Of a stretch of DNA of 64,000 nucleotides, positions 21,912 to 32,998 are shown in pieces (the stretch's first letter is position 1; each line of letters opens with the position of its first letter). Under the pieces are notes generated by a model. The model did no database searches and had not been told where the DNA came from. It saw only the letters and a list, made by a program, of their open reading frames with translations. The stretch is taken from assembly GCF_965363235.1 (NCBI RefSeq), contig NC_134847.1, positions 46,813,305-46,877,304 of the forward strand, given 5' to 3'. Made by a program: the position numbers and the translations under genes. The DNA is from Mytilus galloprovincialis. Taxonomy: Eukaryota; Mollusca; Bivalvia; Mytilida; Mytilidae.

Positions 21912-24211
21912 AGTTGGCGGCGTCGTCGTCGTCATCGTCTGAAGACTATAACTATAACTTTAGTTTAAGTAGATAGAAATATATGAAATTAAAACACAAG
22001 GTTTATGACCACAAAAGGAAGGTTGGGATTGATTTTGGGAGTTTTGGTCGCAACAGTTTAGGAATTAGGGGCCAAAAAAAGGCCCAAATCAGCATTTTTT
22101 TCTTGGTTTTCGCACAATAACTTTAGTTTAAGTGAATAGAAATCTATGAAATTTAAACACAAGGTTTATGAACACAAAAGGAAGGTTGGGATTGATTTTG
22201 GGAGTTTTGGTCTCAACAGTTAAGAAATTAGGGGCCAAAAAGGGGCCCAAATAAGCATTTTTCTTGGTTTTCGCACCATAACTTTAGTATAAGTAAACAG
22301 AAATCTATGAAATTTAAACACAAGGTTTATGACCATATAAAAGGAAGGTTGGGTTTGATTTTGGGAGTTTTGGTCCCAACAGTTTAGGAATAAGGGGCCC
22401 AAAGGGTCCAAAATTGAACTTTGTGTGATTTCATAAAAAATTGAATAATTGGGGTTCTTTGATATGCCAAATCTAACGATGTATGTATATTCTTAATTTT
22501 TGGTCCCGTTTTCAAATTGGTCTACATTAAGGTCCAAAGGGTCCAAAATTAAACTTAGTTTGATTTTAACAAAAATTGAATCTTTTGGGTTCTTCGATAT
22601 GCTGAATTTAAAAATGTACTTAGATTTTTAATTATTGGCCTAGTTTTCAAGTTGGTCCAAATGGGGGTCCAAAATTAAACTTTGTTTGATTTCATCAAAA
22701 ATTGAATAAATGGGTTCTTTGATATGCCAAATCTAACTGTGTATGTAGATTCTTAATTTTTGGTCCCGTTTTCAAATTGGTCTACATTAAGGTCCAAAGG
22801 GTCCAAAATTAAACTAAGTTTGATTTTAACACAAATTGAATCTTTTGGGTTCTTTGATATGCTGAATTTAAAAATGTACTTAGATTTTTGATTATTGGCC
22901 TAGTTTTCAAGTTGGTCCAAATGGGGGTCCAAAATTAAACTTTGTTTGATTTCATCAAAAATTGAATAAATGGGTTCTTTGATATGCCAAATCTAACTGT
23001 GTATGTAGATTCTTAATTTTTGGTCCAGTTTTCAAATTGGTCTACATTAAGGTCCAAAGGGTCCAAAATTAAACTAAGTTTGATTTTAACAAAAATTAAA
23101 TTCTTGGGCTTATTTGATATGCTTTATCTAAACATGTACTTTGATTTTTGATTATGGGCCCAGTTTTCAAGTTGGTCCAAATCAGGAATCCATATCAAGT
23201 ATTGTGCAATAGCAAGAAATTTTCAATTGCACAGTATTGCACAATAGCAAGAAATATCTAATTGCACAATATTGTGCAATAGCAATTAATTTTCAATTGG
23301 AGTTATCTTTCTTTGTATAGAATAGTAGTTGATAATATATGTTGGAAATTTGCCAGACATGACTATGATGTCATTTTCTATTTTTATTTGCCAATAACAT
23401 TATGTAAATAACTTCATTGGAAATTTGCCAATATAAAATGTTGCTGATGAAGCTTTCTTTCCTTATCTTATCTAAAATGTTTTTAGATAATGTATGTTGG
23501 ACATTTGCCAGACATGACTATGATGTCATTTTCTATTTTTATTTGCCAATAACTTTATGTAAATAACTTCATTGGAAATTTGCCAATATTAAATGTTGCT
23601 GATGAAGTTTTTTTTATTGTTTTATACAATAAACAATGTATATTCACTTTTACTACCAATCAATCTTTACCATTCAGTGATAACAAGCACTTTATTTTAC
23701 ATTTTAATATTTTATGATGTATTAAAAAGAGTAGTTATTGTTGCAAACTCCATTAGAAATTTGAATTGATATCAGTTTTGGAAAAAGGGAAACAGGGATG
23801 TGAAAAAAAATGGGGGGGGGGGGGGTTAAATTTTTCTCATTTCAAATTTCATAAATAAAAAGAAAATTTCTTCAAACATTTTTTTTAGAGGATTAATATT
23901 CAACAGCATAGTGAATTGCTCAAAGGCAAAAAAAAATTTTTAAGTTCATTAGACCACATTCATTCTGTGTCAGAAACCTATGCTGTGTCAACTATTTAAT
24001 TTTAGATTTAAATAAGTTTGAAGAAGAAATCTTTAATTGATTTGTAAAATCTTGACATTTGTTTTGTGTAAAAAAAACCATGTAATGTCAAAAATTTGAT
24101 CACAATCCAAATTCAGAGCTGTATCAAGCTTGAATGTTTTGTCTATACTTGCCCCAACTGTTCAGGGTTTGACCTCTGCGGTCGTATAAAGCTGCGCCCT
24201 GTGGAGCACCT
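21912..24211 (+). mobile_element. Composite satellite element, copy 2 of the duplicated module
   Basis: Same part order as 15838-17877: CGTCG run; ~160-bp units (21960-22400); ~130-bp array with GTCCAAAATT anchors at 22406, 22541, 22667, 22801, 22927 and 23061; short 35-bp minisatellite (23197-23300); tail with 14 G at 23812-23825; right end GGTCGTATAAAGCTGCG...GAGCACCTGGTT. Anchor spacings alternate 126 and 134 bp, giving an exact 260-bp dimer repeated from 22541 to 22801 to 23061. Confidence 0.75.
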
Positions 24212-24530
24212 GGTTTATATTTGGGCCTGGTTATCAAATTGGTCCACATTGAAGTCTAAAGGGTCCAAAATTGAACTTTATTTGATTTCATAAAAAATTG
24301 AATTCTTTGGGTTCTTTGATATGCTGAATCTAACCAAGTATTTAGATTTTGGATATTGGACCATAATGGGTAAATGTCCAATTTAAAATTTTTAAGTTTT
24401 TAAGTTTAAGTTCTTAGGTTTCTGACACAGAATGAATGTGGTCTATGTTGTGTCAACTATTTAATCACAATCCAAATTCAGAGCTGTATCAAGCTTGAAT
24501 GTTGTGTCCATACTTGCCCCAACTGTACGT
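24212..24530. repeat. Extra tail piece with 25-bp microinversion
   Basis: A ~130-bp unit and a further tail-module copy. The 25-bp string ACCACATTCATTCTGTGTCA GAAAC found in sister copies is here present in reverse complement at 24418-24442, with the flanking TTCTTAG and CTATGTTGTG unchanged. Confidence 0.75.
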
Positions 24531-24609
24531 AAATTTGTGAAATATTCTTTAAGGCTAAATATGTTTCCATGAAGCTTCAGTCTTACAGGAATTAATTTTT
24601 CCTTTAATT

Positions 24610-24840
24610 AGGTATAGGACGATGTGGTATGAGTGCCTATGAGACAACTCTCCATCCAAATAAAAATACAAAAGTAAGCAATTATAGGTCAAGGTACAGC
24701 CTTCAACACTGAGCCTTGGATCACACTGAACAACAAGCTATAAAGGTCCATAAAAATTACAAGTGTAAAACCATTCAAACGGGAAAACCAACGGTCTAAG
24801 CTATATAAATAAACGAGAATATATACTTAGCCAAACCTTC
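24610..24840 (+). repeat. Dispersed repeat, GATGTGGTATGAGTGCC family
   Basis: Runs from AGGACGATGTGGTATGAGTG through GAGACAACTCTCCATCCAAAT, GGTCAAGGTACAGCCTTCAA, and ACCATTCAAACGGGAAAACC. A close copy lies at 54375-54575 and an inverted one at 55865-56065; partial copies are near 3785, 29655, 37845, 38505, 39265 and 51930. No coding capacity. It is an abundant mussel-type interspersed repeat of unknown class. Confidence 0.7.
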
Positions 24841-24954
24841 TTTTTGATGTTTAGTTTTCCTTTGAATTCTTCAGACATGTTAGTAGTAAAAGTTTTAAAA
24901 CTTCTCAATCTCATAATTAAATGAAATTAGAAAGTTAGCACCATACTATAATTA

Positions 24955-25025
24955 TCCTTGTTAGTATAATTGGTTAGTACAACTGTCTCACGACAGGGGA
25001 TCGGGGTTCAAGTCCTCGACAAGGA
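24955..25025 (+). tRNA. tRNA-like sequence, probably a tRNA pseudogene
   Basis: Acceptor arms TCCTTGT and ACAAGGA pair over 7 bp. A GTAT/GTAC D arm with loop AATTGGTTA and a T arm CGGGG-TTCAAGT-CCTCG are present, and the B box GGTTCAAGTCC is good. The backbone resembles animal tRNA-Asp/Glu. The anticodon arm is irregular: CTGT pairs with ACAG around only six bases (CTCACG), so no anticodon can be assigned safely. Total length is 71, about one base short. It could be a decayed tRNA or the head of a SINE, but no SINE body follows. Confidence 0.5.
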
Positions 25026-25554
25026 TCACAGAAAAAATGGTGTTAACTAACTCTTTAAAATTTATTTATATGTGAACTGTTGTATTTAATTTTGGATCTG
25101 TTAATTGAAAAATATAGGTTTTAGTGCTAAAAATTAACTTTTTATCATTGTCATGATTTTATTTTTATTTTAGCAGTTTTTGTTTTTTTATTTTTTTTGG
25201 AAGGGGGATTGCTATCAAAATATTTAACAACAAGTAAGAATACTTGTTTAAATGGGAAATAACTCATCTTTATTATATTATAGTGCATACCAATTTCAGT
25301 GTTTTACATGTAGTTTTTTTCAACATCATTGAAGAAACAACTGACGAAAGAGCCTTTTTTAAACTTTAAATAATTGCAATGAAATCAATGTTCATTTTGA
25401 ATAATGCTCAGTAAAATGTGCATATTCTCCTAACATAATTGCAAAATTGGTAGATTTTTATTAAAATTATTTTTAATCAGAATGAATTATTTAAAATTAT
25501 TATGTAATAAATGATATATACAGTGGATAACTTAATGATTAATTTATTCTAAGA

Positions 25555-26420
25555 GCGGAGCATCTGGTTACTCTTGGAATTACAGATACTCATTGTTTGG
25601 GTGAACAACATGTTCAGATGAAACAACACCAACAAACATGTACAACATATATTAAAATTCCATACACCAAATGTAGTTGACATACTGCTTAAAGTATCTG
25701 AGAAACAGGTGTGAACAGAAAACTTTACTTTGACCAATGAACCATGAAAATTAGGTCATGGTCAGATGAAACCCATTTGACAGACATGTTTGTGTTCAGT
25801 CATTCTATATACCAGATAAAGTTGACCTACTGCTTACAGTATCTGAGAAACAGGTGTAAGCAAAAAAACTTTACAATGACCAATGAACCATTAAAAAGAG
25901 ATTGTGGTCAGATGAGCCCTATCTGACATATATATCCATGATACAATCATTTGATATATAAAATATAGTTAGTATACTGCTTATGGTATGACAAATGGAT
26001 GACAGCAGAAAAACTTTACAATGACCAATGAACTATGAACAAGAGATCATGGTCAGATGAGCCCTATCTGACATACATGTATATGTTACAATCATTTGAT
26101 ACATTAAATATAGTTAGCCAACTGCTAATGGTAATTAAGAAACAGACACTATCAAGAAAACTTAACCGTGACCAATAAATCATAATAAAGAGGTTAAGGT
26201 CATATAAACCCTGCAAGACAGACTGTGCACCTGACAAATATTTTATAAAGATGTCCAATTAACCTACTACATAAAGTATCTGAGTAAGAGCAAATAATGA
26301 TACTTAACCTTAATCACTGATCCATGAAATGAGGTATAGGTCAGTAGAACCTGACTGGTAGACATATAGACCTTAAAAGGATCCGATACACCAAATAAAG
26401 TTATCCTATTTCTGATACTG
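25555..26420 (-). mobile_element. Reverse-oriented satellite array of the CTTGACCTCATTTTCATGG type
   Basis: It begins with GGAGCATCTGGTTACTC, a right-end string of the satellite-element family. About five diverged ~155-bp units follow, marked by CCAATGAACCATGAA, GGTCAGATGA and GACATACATGT, the reverse complement of the core at 2004-3058. Divergence between units is higher than in that copy, suggesting greater age. Confidence 0.6.
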
Positions 26421-27492
26421 TTAATTCAGAAATAATTGCTAGGTTTTTATTATTGTGAATATGGCTACTGGTTGAGAATCCATTGATAACAACCCTGCAT
26501 TCTGAAATTTGAAGTGCATATTTTCCTTAAATCCTGATAATTAATCATGCATTTTTGTCAATTCTTAAATAATTGTAATAATAAATGCACACAAAAATAT
26601 CTTCATTTAGAGCAGAAAGTGAGAATCACATTACAAAAAATTATGGTAGTTTTAAAAGCAGTTGCTAAAATGATATGAAATGGAAACTTTGCAATGTAAG
26701 GCATATGTATATAAGATCTGAATTGTGCAGTTCTAATACCATTTGGATTATGAAGCTTTATACCAATAATTGATGCAGTCACTGGATAACATCTGTATGT
26801 CTCAAATTCAGCCTCTTTCGTTGTAGGGGAGATAATAAAAGAGAACATTTTAGGAACTTAAACTGAAAGAAATGAGCTGTTCTAAGTATTTAAACTGAAA
26901 TATGAATGTTAATACCTATCCAGCAATCAAAATACATGTAATGGAAAAGAAAGGATATGCATGACAAAACATTACAAAAGTTTGACAACCACAGGGCACA
27001 ACAAGATACATATGTTGATAACTTAGCAGGAAATGGGGCATACATCTCAAGCAGAGGGAACATAACACCCTCGTCAATATCTAAAGATTAAAATAAAATA
27101 CAAATAAATCACAAATTAAATAACTCATTTAATTAAATATCCTTTCACATATTTTATAATATGTCATACACATTACATTTCACTACATAAAATTGAAATG
27201 TATTGGTGTAAAACAGTTTAAAAAAGTCAGATAGAAAAAATGGAAAATACGTTTTGTAATTATATGCCATTTGGTGGTGTAAAAATTTTCCATCAGGTTT
27301 AGCAAGAATTTTTTGTTGAAGAAATATACATATTCTAAAGCATATGGGACATTGTTATCTACTGCAAACAATGTATCTAAATGATGTGATATTGTGATCA
27401 ATAAATATCATATTCATATTTTTAAATGTGACATCACAACTACATGTATCAATAAAACATGATGATTAAAACAACAAATTGCTATGTACTGA
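26421..27492. other. Intergenic, likely includes the TAF13 3' UTR
   Basis: AT-rich, no coding exon recognised. The part next to 27493 should be the TAF13 3' UTR on the minus strand; I see no clear AATAAA signal in the expected orientation close to the stop codon. Confidence 0.4.
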
Positions 27493-30400
27493 TCATTTTG
27501 TTGTTGCGTATTTGATTTCATCAAAAGCTTTTCTAGCTTTTCTTAGTTCTTCATTCATTGTCAAAAGTTCCTTCACTCTTGAATACTTTTTAGGATCTTT
27601 CCTGATCAGGAAAATAATGTCTTCTACACTTATTCTGCCAGTTCTTCCTACTTCCATTGCTTTCTTTGTCTACAAATAAAAAGGTGAATAAACTTATGAT
27701 TTAAAGATATTCTATCAACATCTTCTGTAAAATATGAACATAGAATATTTGGTGTATATGATGTGTCATTAAACAACAACCCAACAACACAAATGACAAA
27801 GGTCAACAAATAGTTTTTAACAAAAGACAGGTATTTGTACAATATGTAAAGCTACAGAAATGCCACTAATGTACACTCTAGCAAGCAATCACCTACAATT
27901 TCTTATCATAAAAGGGATTTCAAATTTATTAAATTTTATATATAGTGGTTATACATGGATAGCTAGCTATGAATAGAATATACATGTGTATATATCTTGT
28001 GGGATTTTATAACACCTGTTGAATGTAATTGAAATATCATCAGTGGTTCATTCTTGGTAAAAATTTAGATTACCAGCAGATCAGATTAAGCTATACTTAA
28101 TACCATAGATTGATCTATTTTCCTGAGTACCAACTTGCTTGGATTATGGAAAACTTACATGTTCTTGGATATTTAATTTTGTGGTTTTGACGAAATTTGC
28201 ATACAAGCCATTATGAAATTTGTCATTCGGTGAAGATTTAATTTTGTGGTTCACCTTTACCCATGAAATCGACAAAAATTGATATCAAACAAATAATAAT
28301 GAATCCACAGTATGGTATATTTAGTAATAATTGTGTGTATATACATGTTAACATATAAATAGATTGTCATGTCTCACAGGGGATGTTTAGCCTGTGGATT
28401 AGTAAGTTACTTTTGTTGGTAACTTTTTGTTTTATCATTTTAATCTTTACATTGCATTTGTTCCTTTAAAAATGGTCTGTACTTTTATCACCGACTCCCC
28501 ATAAACTAATGACTCTTTATTAATGAAACTTCCAGAAAATCTTTTAAAGCCTACAGTAGTATATGTACCTCTTATTCTATTTTTCATCTTAACATTGTTT
28601 GTTTCCTATAACAAGCAATGAACTCCATAATTTCCCTCTGCATATATTCATACAAACGAGATAACTGGGTGTAAGATAATAATGTATGACCTCTTTCATT
28701 TTTGTTCTGAAATTATGACCTTCTTTATTCTAATTTTATACATAAATATGTTGTATTGTGTTTATTGTTGAAAAACAAATCATTATAAAAACACATACCA
28801 TTTCAGTTAAAAATTCTATGACCAGATCTTCTAATATATCCACAGATTCTGTATAGGGATTTCTGTCATCTCCAAAACCATACATCATGCAACGTACTAA
28901 AATGTTAATATTCAAAACTGATGGTCATACATGTGTAAAAATAATGTATTGCTGAATGATAAATAAATTATTTTAAGTATAATCTCACCAATAGCATAAA
29001 CAAGTGTTTTGCGATACATTGTTCCATTCTTATTACACATAGTATTATTTGATGTTTTCTTAATCTAATGATCATTAGTTGTACTTGGTTGTGTAGTTGA
29101 GTTGTTGGCTGTTAGTTTAAATATATTTATTTAACGGTAAAGTGGATTAGGAAACAAGTTACAATGTATTACAACATATATCAATCCACTTTGCGAGTGA
29201 AATGTTCTCTCTGACAGGAGTTGAACCAGGAACCTTTGTGTTAGTTGTCCAATGCATTAGCCACTACACCATGGCGCTCTCTAATTGTTGGCTGTCAGTA
29301 TATTTGGATGATCAAGGTCCTGAATGATTATCATATGATTCTAAATATTATCAAATGGTTGACATATGTTGTACCTTTAAATGTTTGGTATATGTGATAT
29401 TAGTTTCTTCAGATTACTTTGTTTCTACGATGTATATTAAAAGCCCCTTTTCAACTGATTTTTTTAAGTTGTTCTGAAGTTGTACTGTTGCACTGCTGTC
29501 CCAGGTTAGGGGAGGTTTGGCACCAGAAAACAAGTTTTACATTTGTCATTTCAGGGCCTTTTATAGCTTTCTTAGTTTTTCTCATTGTAATACAATGATC
29601 TGCAGTTGTATCATTCTACATGTACATCAAGTGGTTTCTTGTTGAAAGTTGTCTCATTGGCAATCATACCACATTTTCTTATTTTAATGTAGATCTATAT
29701 AAATGTTACTAACATTCTTTAGAAAATATCTTCTTTCTTTTCTCCAGTGGTGTGTCATCTTCTGCATCTTCATCATCAAACTGAAAAATACATAAAAGAA
29801 TAATAATCACATGTGCACTGGTGTGAAGTAATGAAATGTATCAAGGTCCACTGGTGTGAAGTAATGAAATGCATCAAGGTCCAGATTTATGTAATTGATA
29901 AATCTTCAAAAACTAGGAAAATGCTTTCAGATCGTTTTTATCAAGACTGCTGATGACTACTTTAAACTCTATTAGATAGTGGTTTACTGATATATGCTTA
30001 GTTTGGTTGTGGTTGATTGAGTATTTTTGTGGGGTTTTTTTAACTTTCGTACCTACTGCTGTTCCAGTGAGGTTGCGTGATCACAAATGTGTTCAGCCCA
30101 GCCTTGTTATTTATGTGCCTGTTCCAATGGACGTCATGGCAGTATGGCCGTCACATCCTGCATCGTTTGGTGGCATGGTAAATATCTGATTGGACAATTA
30201 CGCCTCCCACTTTCCTTAAACCTTGGATCTATCTCTGCATTTTTTACAAAAGATCTGATTTAATCCCAAGAGAATGTGTGCATAACTACACGATTAACAG
30301 TTTATTTTGAAGACACATTACATTCTGTTCTTAATTTTACTGATTGCAGCACTAGAAAGTATGCATTACAAGCTTGTTCTATAGTGCTTGATATTTGTCG

Positions 30401-32998
30401 ATACTCTATAGTCCCATACGTTGTTATCGTTAATGATATTACTATATATTAGTATGTATAACTTTTCATTCTATCACATCAAAAAATATCATTGTATAAT
30501 TATTATGCAGTAATTTGCAATAGGTCTTTATCAGTGTTGGAACGGAACTGTATGTTTTTTTAATATTTTGGTCATTTGGCAGACTGTCAAGCAGGGCTCC
30601 GACATTCGCAAAATAACAAGTTACTTCATGTACTTGATGAAAACTTTGGTGAACTCCTAATGTTACTAACGTAACGGTACCCAAATTGCAACGAGTACCT
30701 AAATTGCACCTAATTGAAAAACTTTTAGGTGTAAGAATTGACTCTAATCTGTCCTGGACAGGCCATATTAATTACTTATGTTCATCTATATCATCTAGAC
30801 TTTATTTACTCTCTAAAATCAAGAAATTTCTAAATATTGATCTAAGAAAACTATTTTATAATGGTTATATTCTCCCACTGATAGATTATTGTTGTATTAT
30901 TTGGAGTGGTTGTGCTAAAAATGAGCTAGTCAGAATAATAAAATTGCAGAAAAGGGCTGCAAGACTTATTTTAGATTCTGATCCACTTTCATCATCAGCT
31001 CCACTGTTTAAACAGCTTGGATGGATGACAGTAGAGAACAGAATCTCATACCACAAATCTGTTTTGATACAGAAATGCCGAATGAAGGCCCTGTATATCT
31101 CACTGAAAAATTTAAAGATATGCCAGAAATAAACCAATATTGTTTGAGAAATGCCTCTTGCAAAAATTTACAAGTTCCAAAAGCCAAAACAGAGCTGTAT
31201 AAGAAATCTTTTATATATTCAGGATCTATTTTATGGAATAACTTACCAATATCCCTGAAAAAATCAACCTCAAGTACAAGCTCATTCAAAAAAGATTTAA
31301 AAGATTACTTGTTGGAACATTAAGAAGCTGTGCGATTTTATATGCATAATTATTTTCTCACACTTACTCAAACTTATGATATTGTTGATGGCAATACTAT
31401 ATATGCCATATATGAATTTGTAACTTTTACCTGTTTTGAAAATTGTATATTTCATAACAATTTTTTATTGCATTATTCATGTCTGTGTGTTTGTTTGATA
31501 TTTTGTAATTGTTTGTTATATGTCATTGTATTTCATGAGGGCCTCAGAGAAGATTAGCTTTATAGCTAACTGTGTAACCCTCTTTAAATAAAGAATTATT
31601 ATTATTATATTATTATATTATTATTATTATTTAGCAAAAATAGCAGCGGAAATCTTACAAGATTTCCTAGAGACTAAACAATTTGTATTTTTATGATTTG
31701 ATACTATGCACATCTTTCAATATAGGTAAAAATATTTAGATATGCACAAAACGTTCACAGTATTTATCAACAGATGAAGTGTTTACTGAAAAAGCAAAAT
31801 GTACTGAAAAGTCACCAAGCAACATCATCAAAACGTCATCTTTTTAAAATGGGCAAATACAATATGTTACAAGCATCTTTTTCTAAAAAAATGAAGAGTA
31901 AGCATGGACTTATATCCAATTGTTCAAAATATTTGAAAAAATTAAACAAAAGCTCTGTTATTAGACTTTAGAAGATGCAAATTTAAGCATGGATGCAATT
32001 TGGGTACTCTTCATTTCAGAATCATTGATGGTTTGGAGGTCAGTTTAAACCAATTTTTCTATGATTTCATATGGATTCAAAATTAAATTGGTGAAACCAT
32101 AGAATAAATAATGATACATCTACAAAATAAACATAAAATGAAAACTTTTGTCTGAAGTATAAATAAACGAAGGTTAAAAAACTCAAAATAGGTGCCATTT
32201 GGGTACCCTGATGTTATATAACGTTTCTGCTTCAAGTTTTGGTTATCAAAACATTCCATATGTATATGTTCCGGACCATATGAGTATAATACTCGTTTGG
32301 TTATTAACGGGCCGGACCATATAGGTATTTTTTTTAAAAATTACATTAGATAATTAATTACATGACAATTTATTATTTTTAATTTCCAGTGACTTCTTAT
32401 GTAACAGTTCATTGCGAAATTTTTGGAAATTAATTTTTTTAAGTCGACATATTGCCATTCACTCGTAATAAAAAATCGGTAATGACCATCGGTATAAAAT
32501 GTGTTTATTATAGTTTTGACAAATAAGTAAAATTAAAAATGTGAAACTTCTAATTTTTTATTTAGCTAATCTTTTCATTATAATATAATAATAAAATTAC
32601 CTATATGATAGCGTCTTTTTATTGAACGATCATACCATATGAAGCGTTCAGAAGTATTAAAAGTGAACTGTTACAAAGTGTCAATTACCCCGACAATAGG
32701 CATATGGTCCAAATACTCATATGGTCCGGAACATATATATGAAACAAAACAATAATAAAAACGACACATGCATCCAAACGTTTTCATTTTTTGAGTCTCC
32801 CAAATGACCAAAATATTAGAAAACCGTACAGTTCCGTTCCCACACTGTGTTTATTGTATGTCTCTGCTCTTGAACTGTCAGTTTGATAAATTAAATTAAT
32901 AGTGACTATTGTATAAAATGTATTAGTTTTACTTTATTTATATTTAAATTGGATAATAAAAACAACACCTGATCTTTTTCACTTTCAGCAGCTGCCAT
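27493..32998 (-). CDS. TAF13: TFIID subunit 13 (TAF13), complete, four exons
   Basis: Histone-fold subunit of the general transcription factor TFIID, pairing with TAF11 in the nucleus. Exons on the minus strand: 32969-32998 (start, MAAAESEKDQ), 29714-29780, 28799-28896 and 27493-27669 (stop). Phases join cleanly to 372 bp, 123 aa; the human protein is about 124 aa. The acidic N-terminus FDDEDAEDDTPLEKRKKIF leads into ELRCMMYGFGDDRNPYTESV, the start of the histone fold. The last exon has RISVEDIIFLIRKDPKKYSR and LTMNEELRKARKAFDE, closely matching the remembered human sequence. Exon 1 codes for only ten residues and is the least certain part. Intron 1 (3.2 kb) holds a SINE, a nested TIR element, a LINE tail and a MITE. 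The start codon is 335 bp from that of divergent COX17. Confidence 0.93.
29110..29282 (-). mobile_element. tRNA-derived SINE in TAF13 intron 1
   Basis: On the minus strand a tRNA-like head reads GCGCCATGGTGTAGTGGCTA with an A box at 29254-29274 and B box GGTTCAACTCC at 29217-29227. A short body with the repeated word AATCCACTTT/AAAGTGGATTG and an AT-rich tail near 29110-29130 follow. Length is about 170 bp. No coding capacity; such elements depend on a partner LINE. It lies antisense to nothing but intron, in the sense orientation of TAF13. Exact ends are uncertain. Confidence 0.65.
30709..31635 (+). mobile_element. 5'-truncated LINE, C-terminal end of reverse transcriptase ORF, CR1/L2-like
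   Basis: Frame 1 encodes LLGVRIDSNLSWTGHINYL then YNGYILPLIDYCCIIWSG and LQKRAARLIL, the thumb and downstream region typical of CR1/L2/Jockey-group LINEs. After a frameshift near 31075-31085 the match continues with LTEKFKDM, SGSILWNNLPISLKKS and SSFKKDLKDYLLEH, ending at a stop at 31321. A short 3' UTR leads to a tandem ATT tail (31595-31635), a common LINE terminus in this group. The catalytic RT core and endonuclease are missing, so this is a dead 5'-truncated copy, lying antisense to TAF13. Confidence 0.85.
32263..32737. mobile_element. ~475-bp MITE with 25-bp perfect TIRs
   Basis: TATATGTTCCGGACCATATG with AGTAT at the left end (32263-32287) is exactly inverted at 32713-32737. A shorter related word, GGCCGGACCATATAGGTA, is at about 32310, and GCATATGGTCC at 32700, so the ends are partly doubled. 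No coding capacity. It is nested inside the larger TIR element of TAF13 intron 1, so it inserted later than that element. Confidence 0.75.

Larger units (their letters stand above)
30532..32847. mobile_element. Large TIR DNA element in TAF13 intron 1, with LINE and MITE nested inside
   Basis: The first 48 bp from CAGTGTTGGAACGGAACTGT match the inverted right end CAGTGTGGGAACGGAACTGT at 44 of 48 positions, extending to TAATATTTTGGTCATTTGG. Flanking TCTTTAT and TGTTTAT could be a diverged 7-bp target duplication; the CAGTG start is hAT-like, but hAT duplications are normally 8 bp, so superfamily is open. Subterminal words (CCAAATTGCA, GTACC) also recur inverted (30670-30713, 31990-32018, 32189-32205). 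No transposase is visible. A LINE tail (30709-31635) and a MITE (32263-32737) lie inside. Confidence 0.7.

Noticed and set aside
5341-23061. Recurring minus-strand peptides (ISKNPKNSIF, ILDPLDLNVDQFENG) across the ~130-bp units, suggestive of a repetitive protein
   Set aside because: Unit lengths (126, 134, 135, 260 bp) are not multiples of three, frames break in every stretch, and there is no start, splice or composition evidence. The open stretches follow from low stop-codon content of the repeat in one frame.
30007-30189. 60-residue open frame VPTAVPVRLRDHKCVQPSLV as a possible exon
   Set aside because: It lies in TAF13 intron 1, has no clear splice sites and no recognisable homology; most likely chance.
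31774-31971. 65-residue open frame MKCLLKKQNVLKSHQATSSK as a possible gene
   Set aside because: It sits inside the nested TIR element, is Lys/Ser-rich as expected of AT-rich chance frames, and resembles nothing known.
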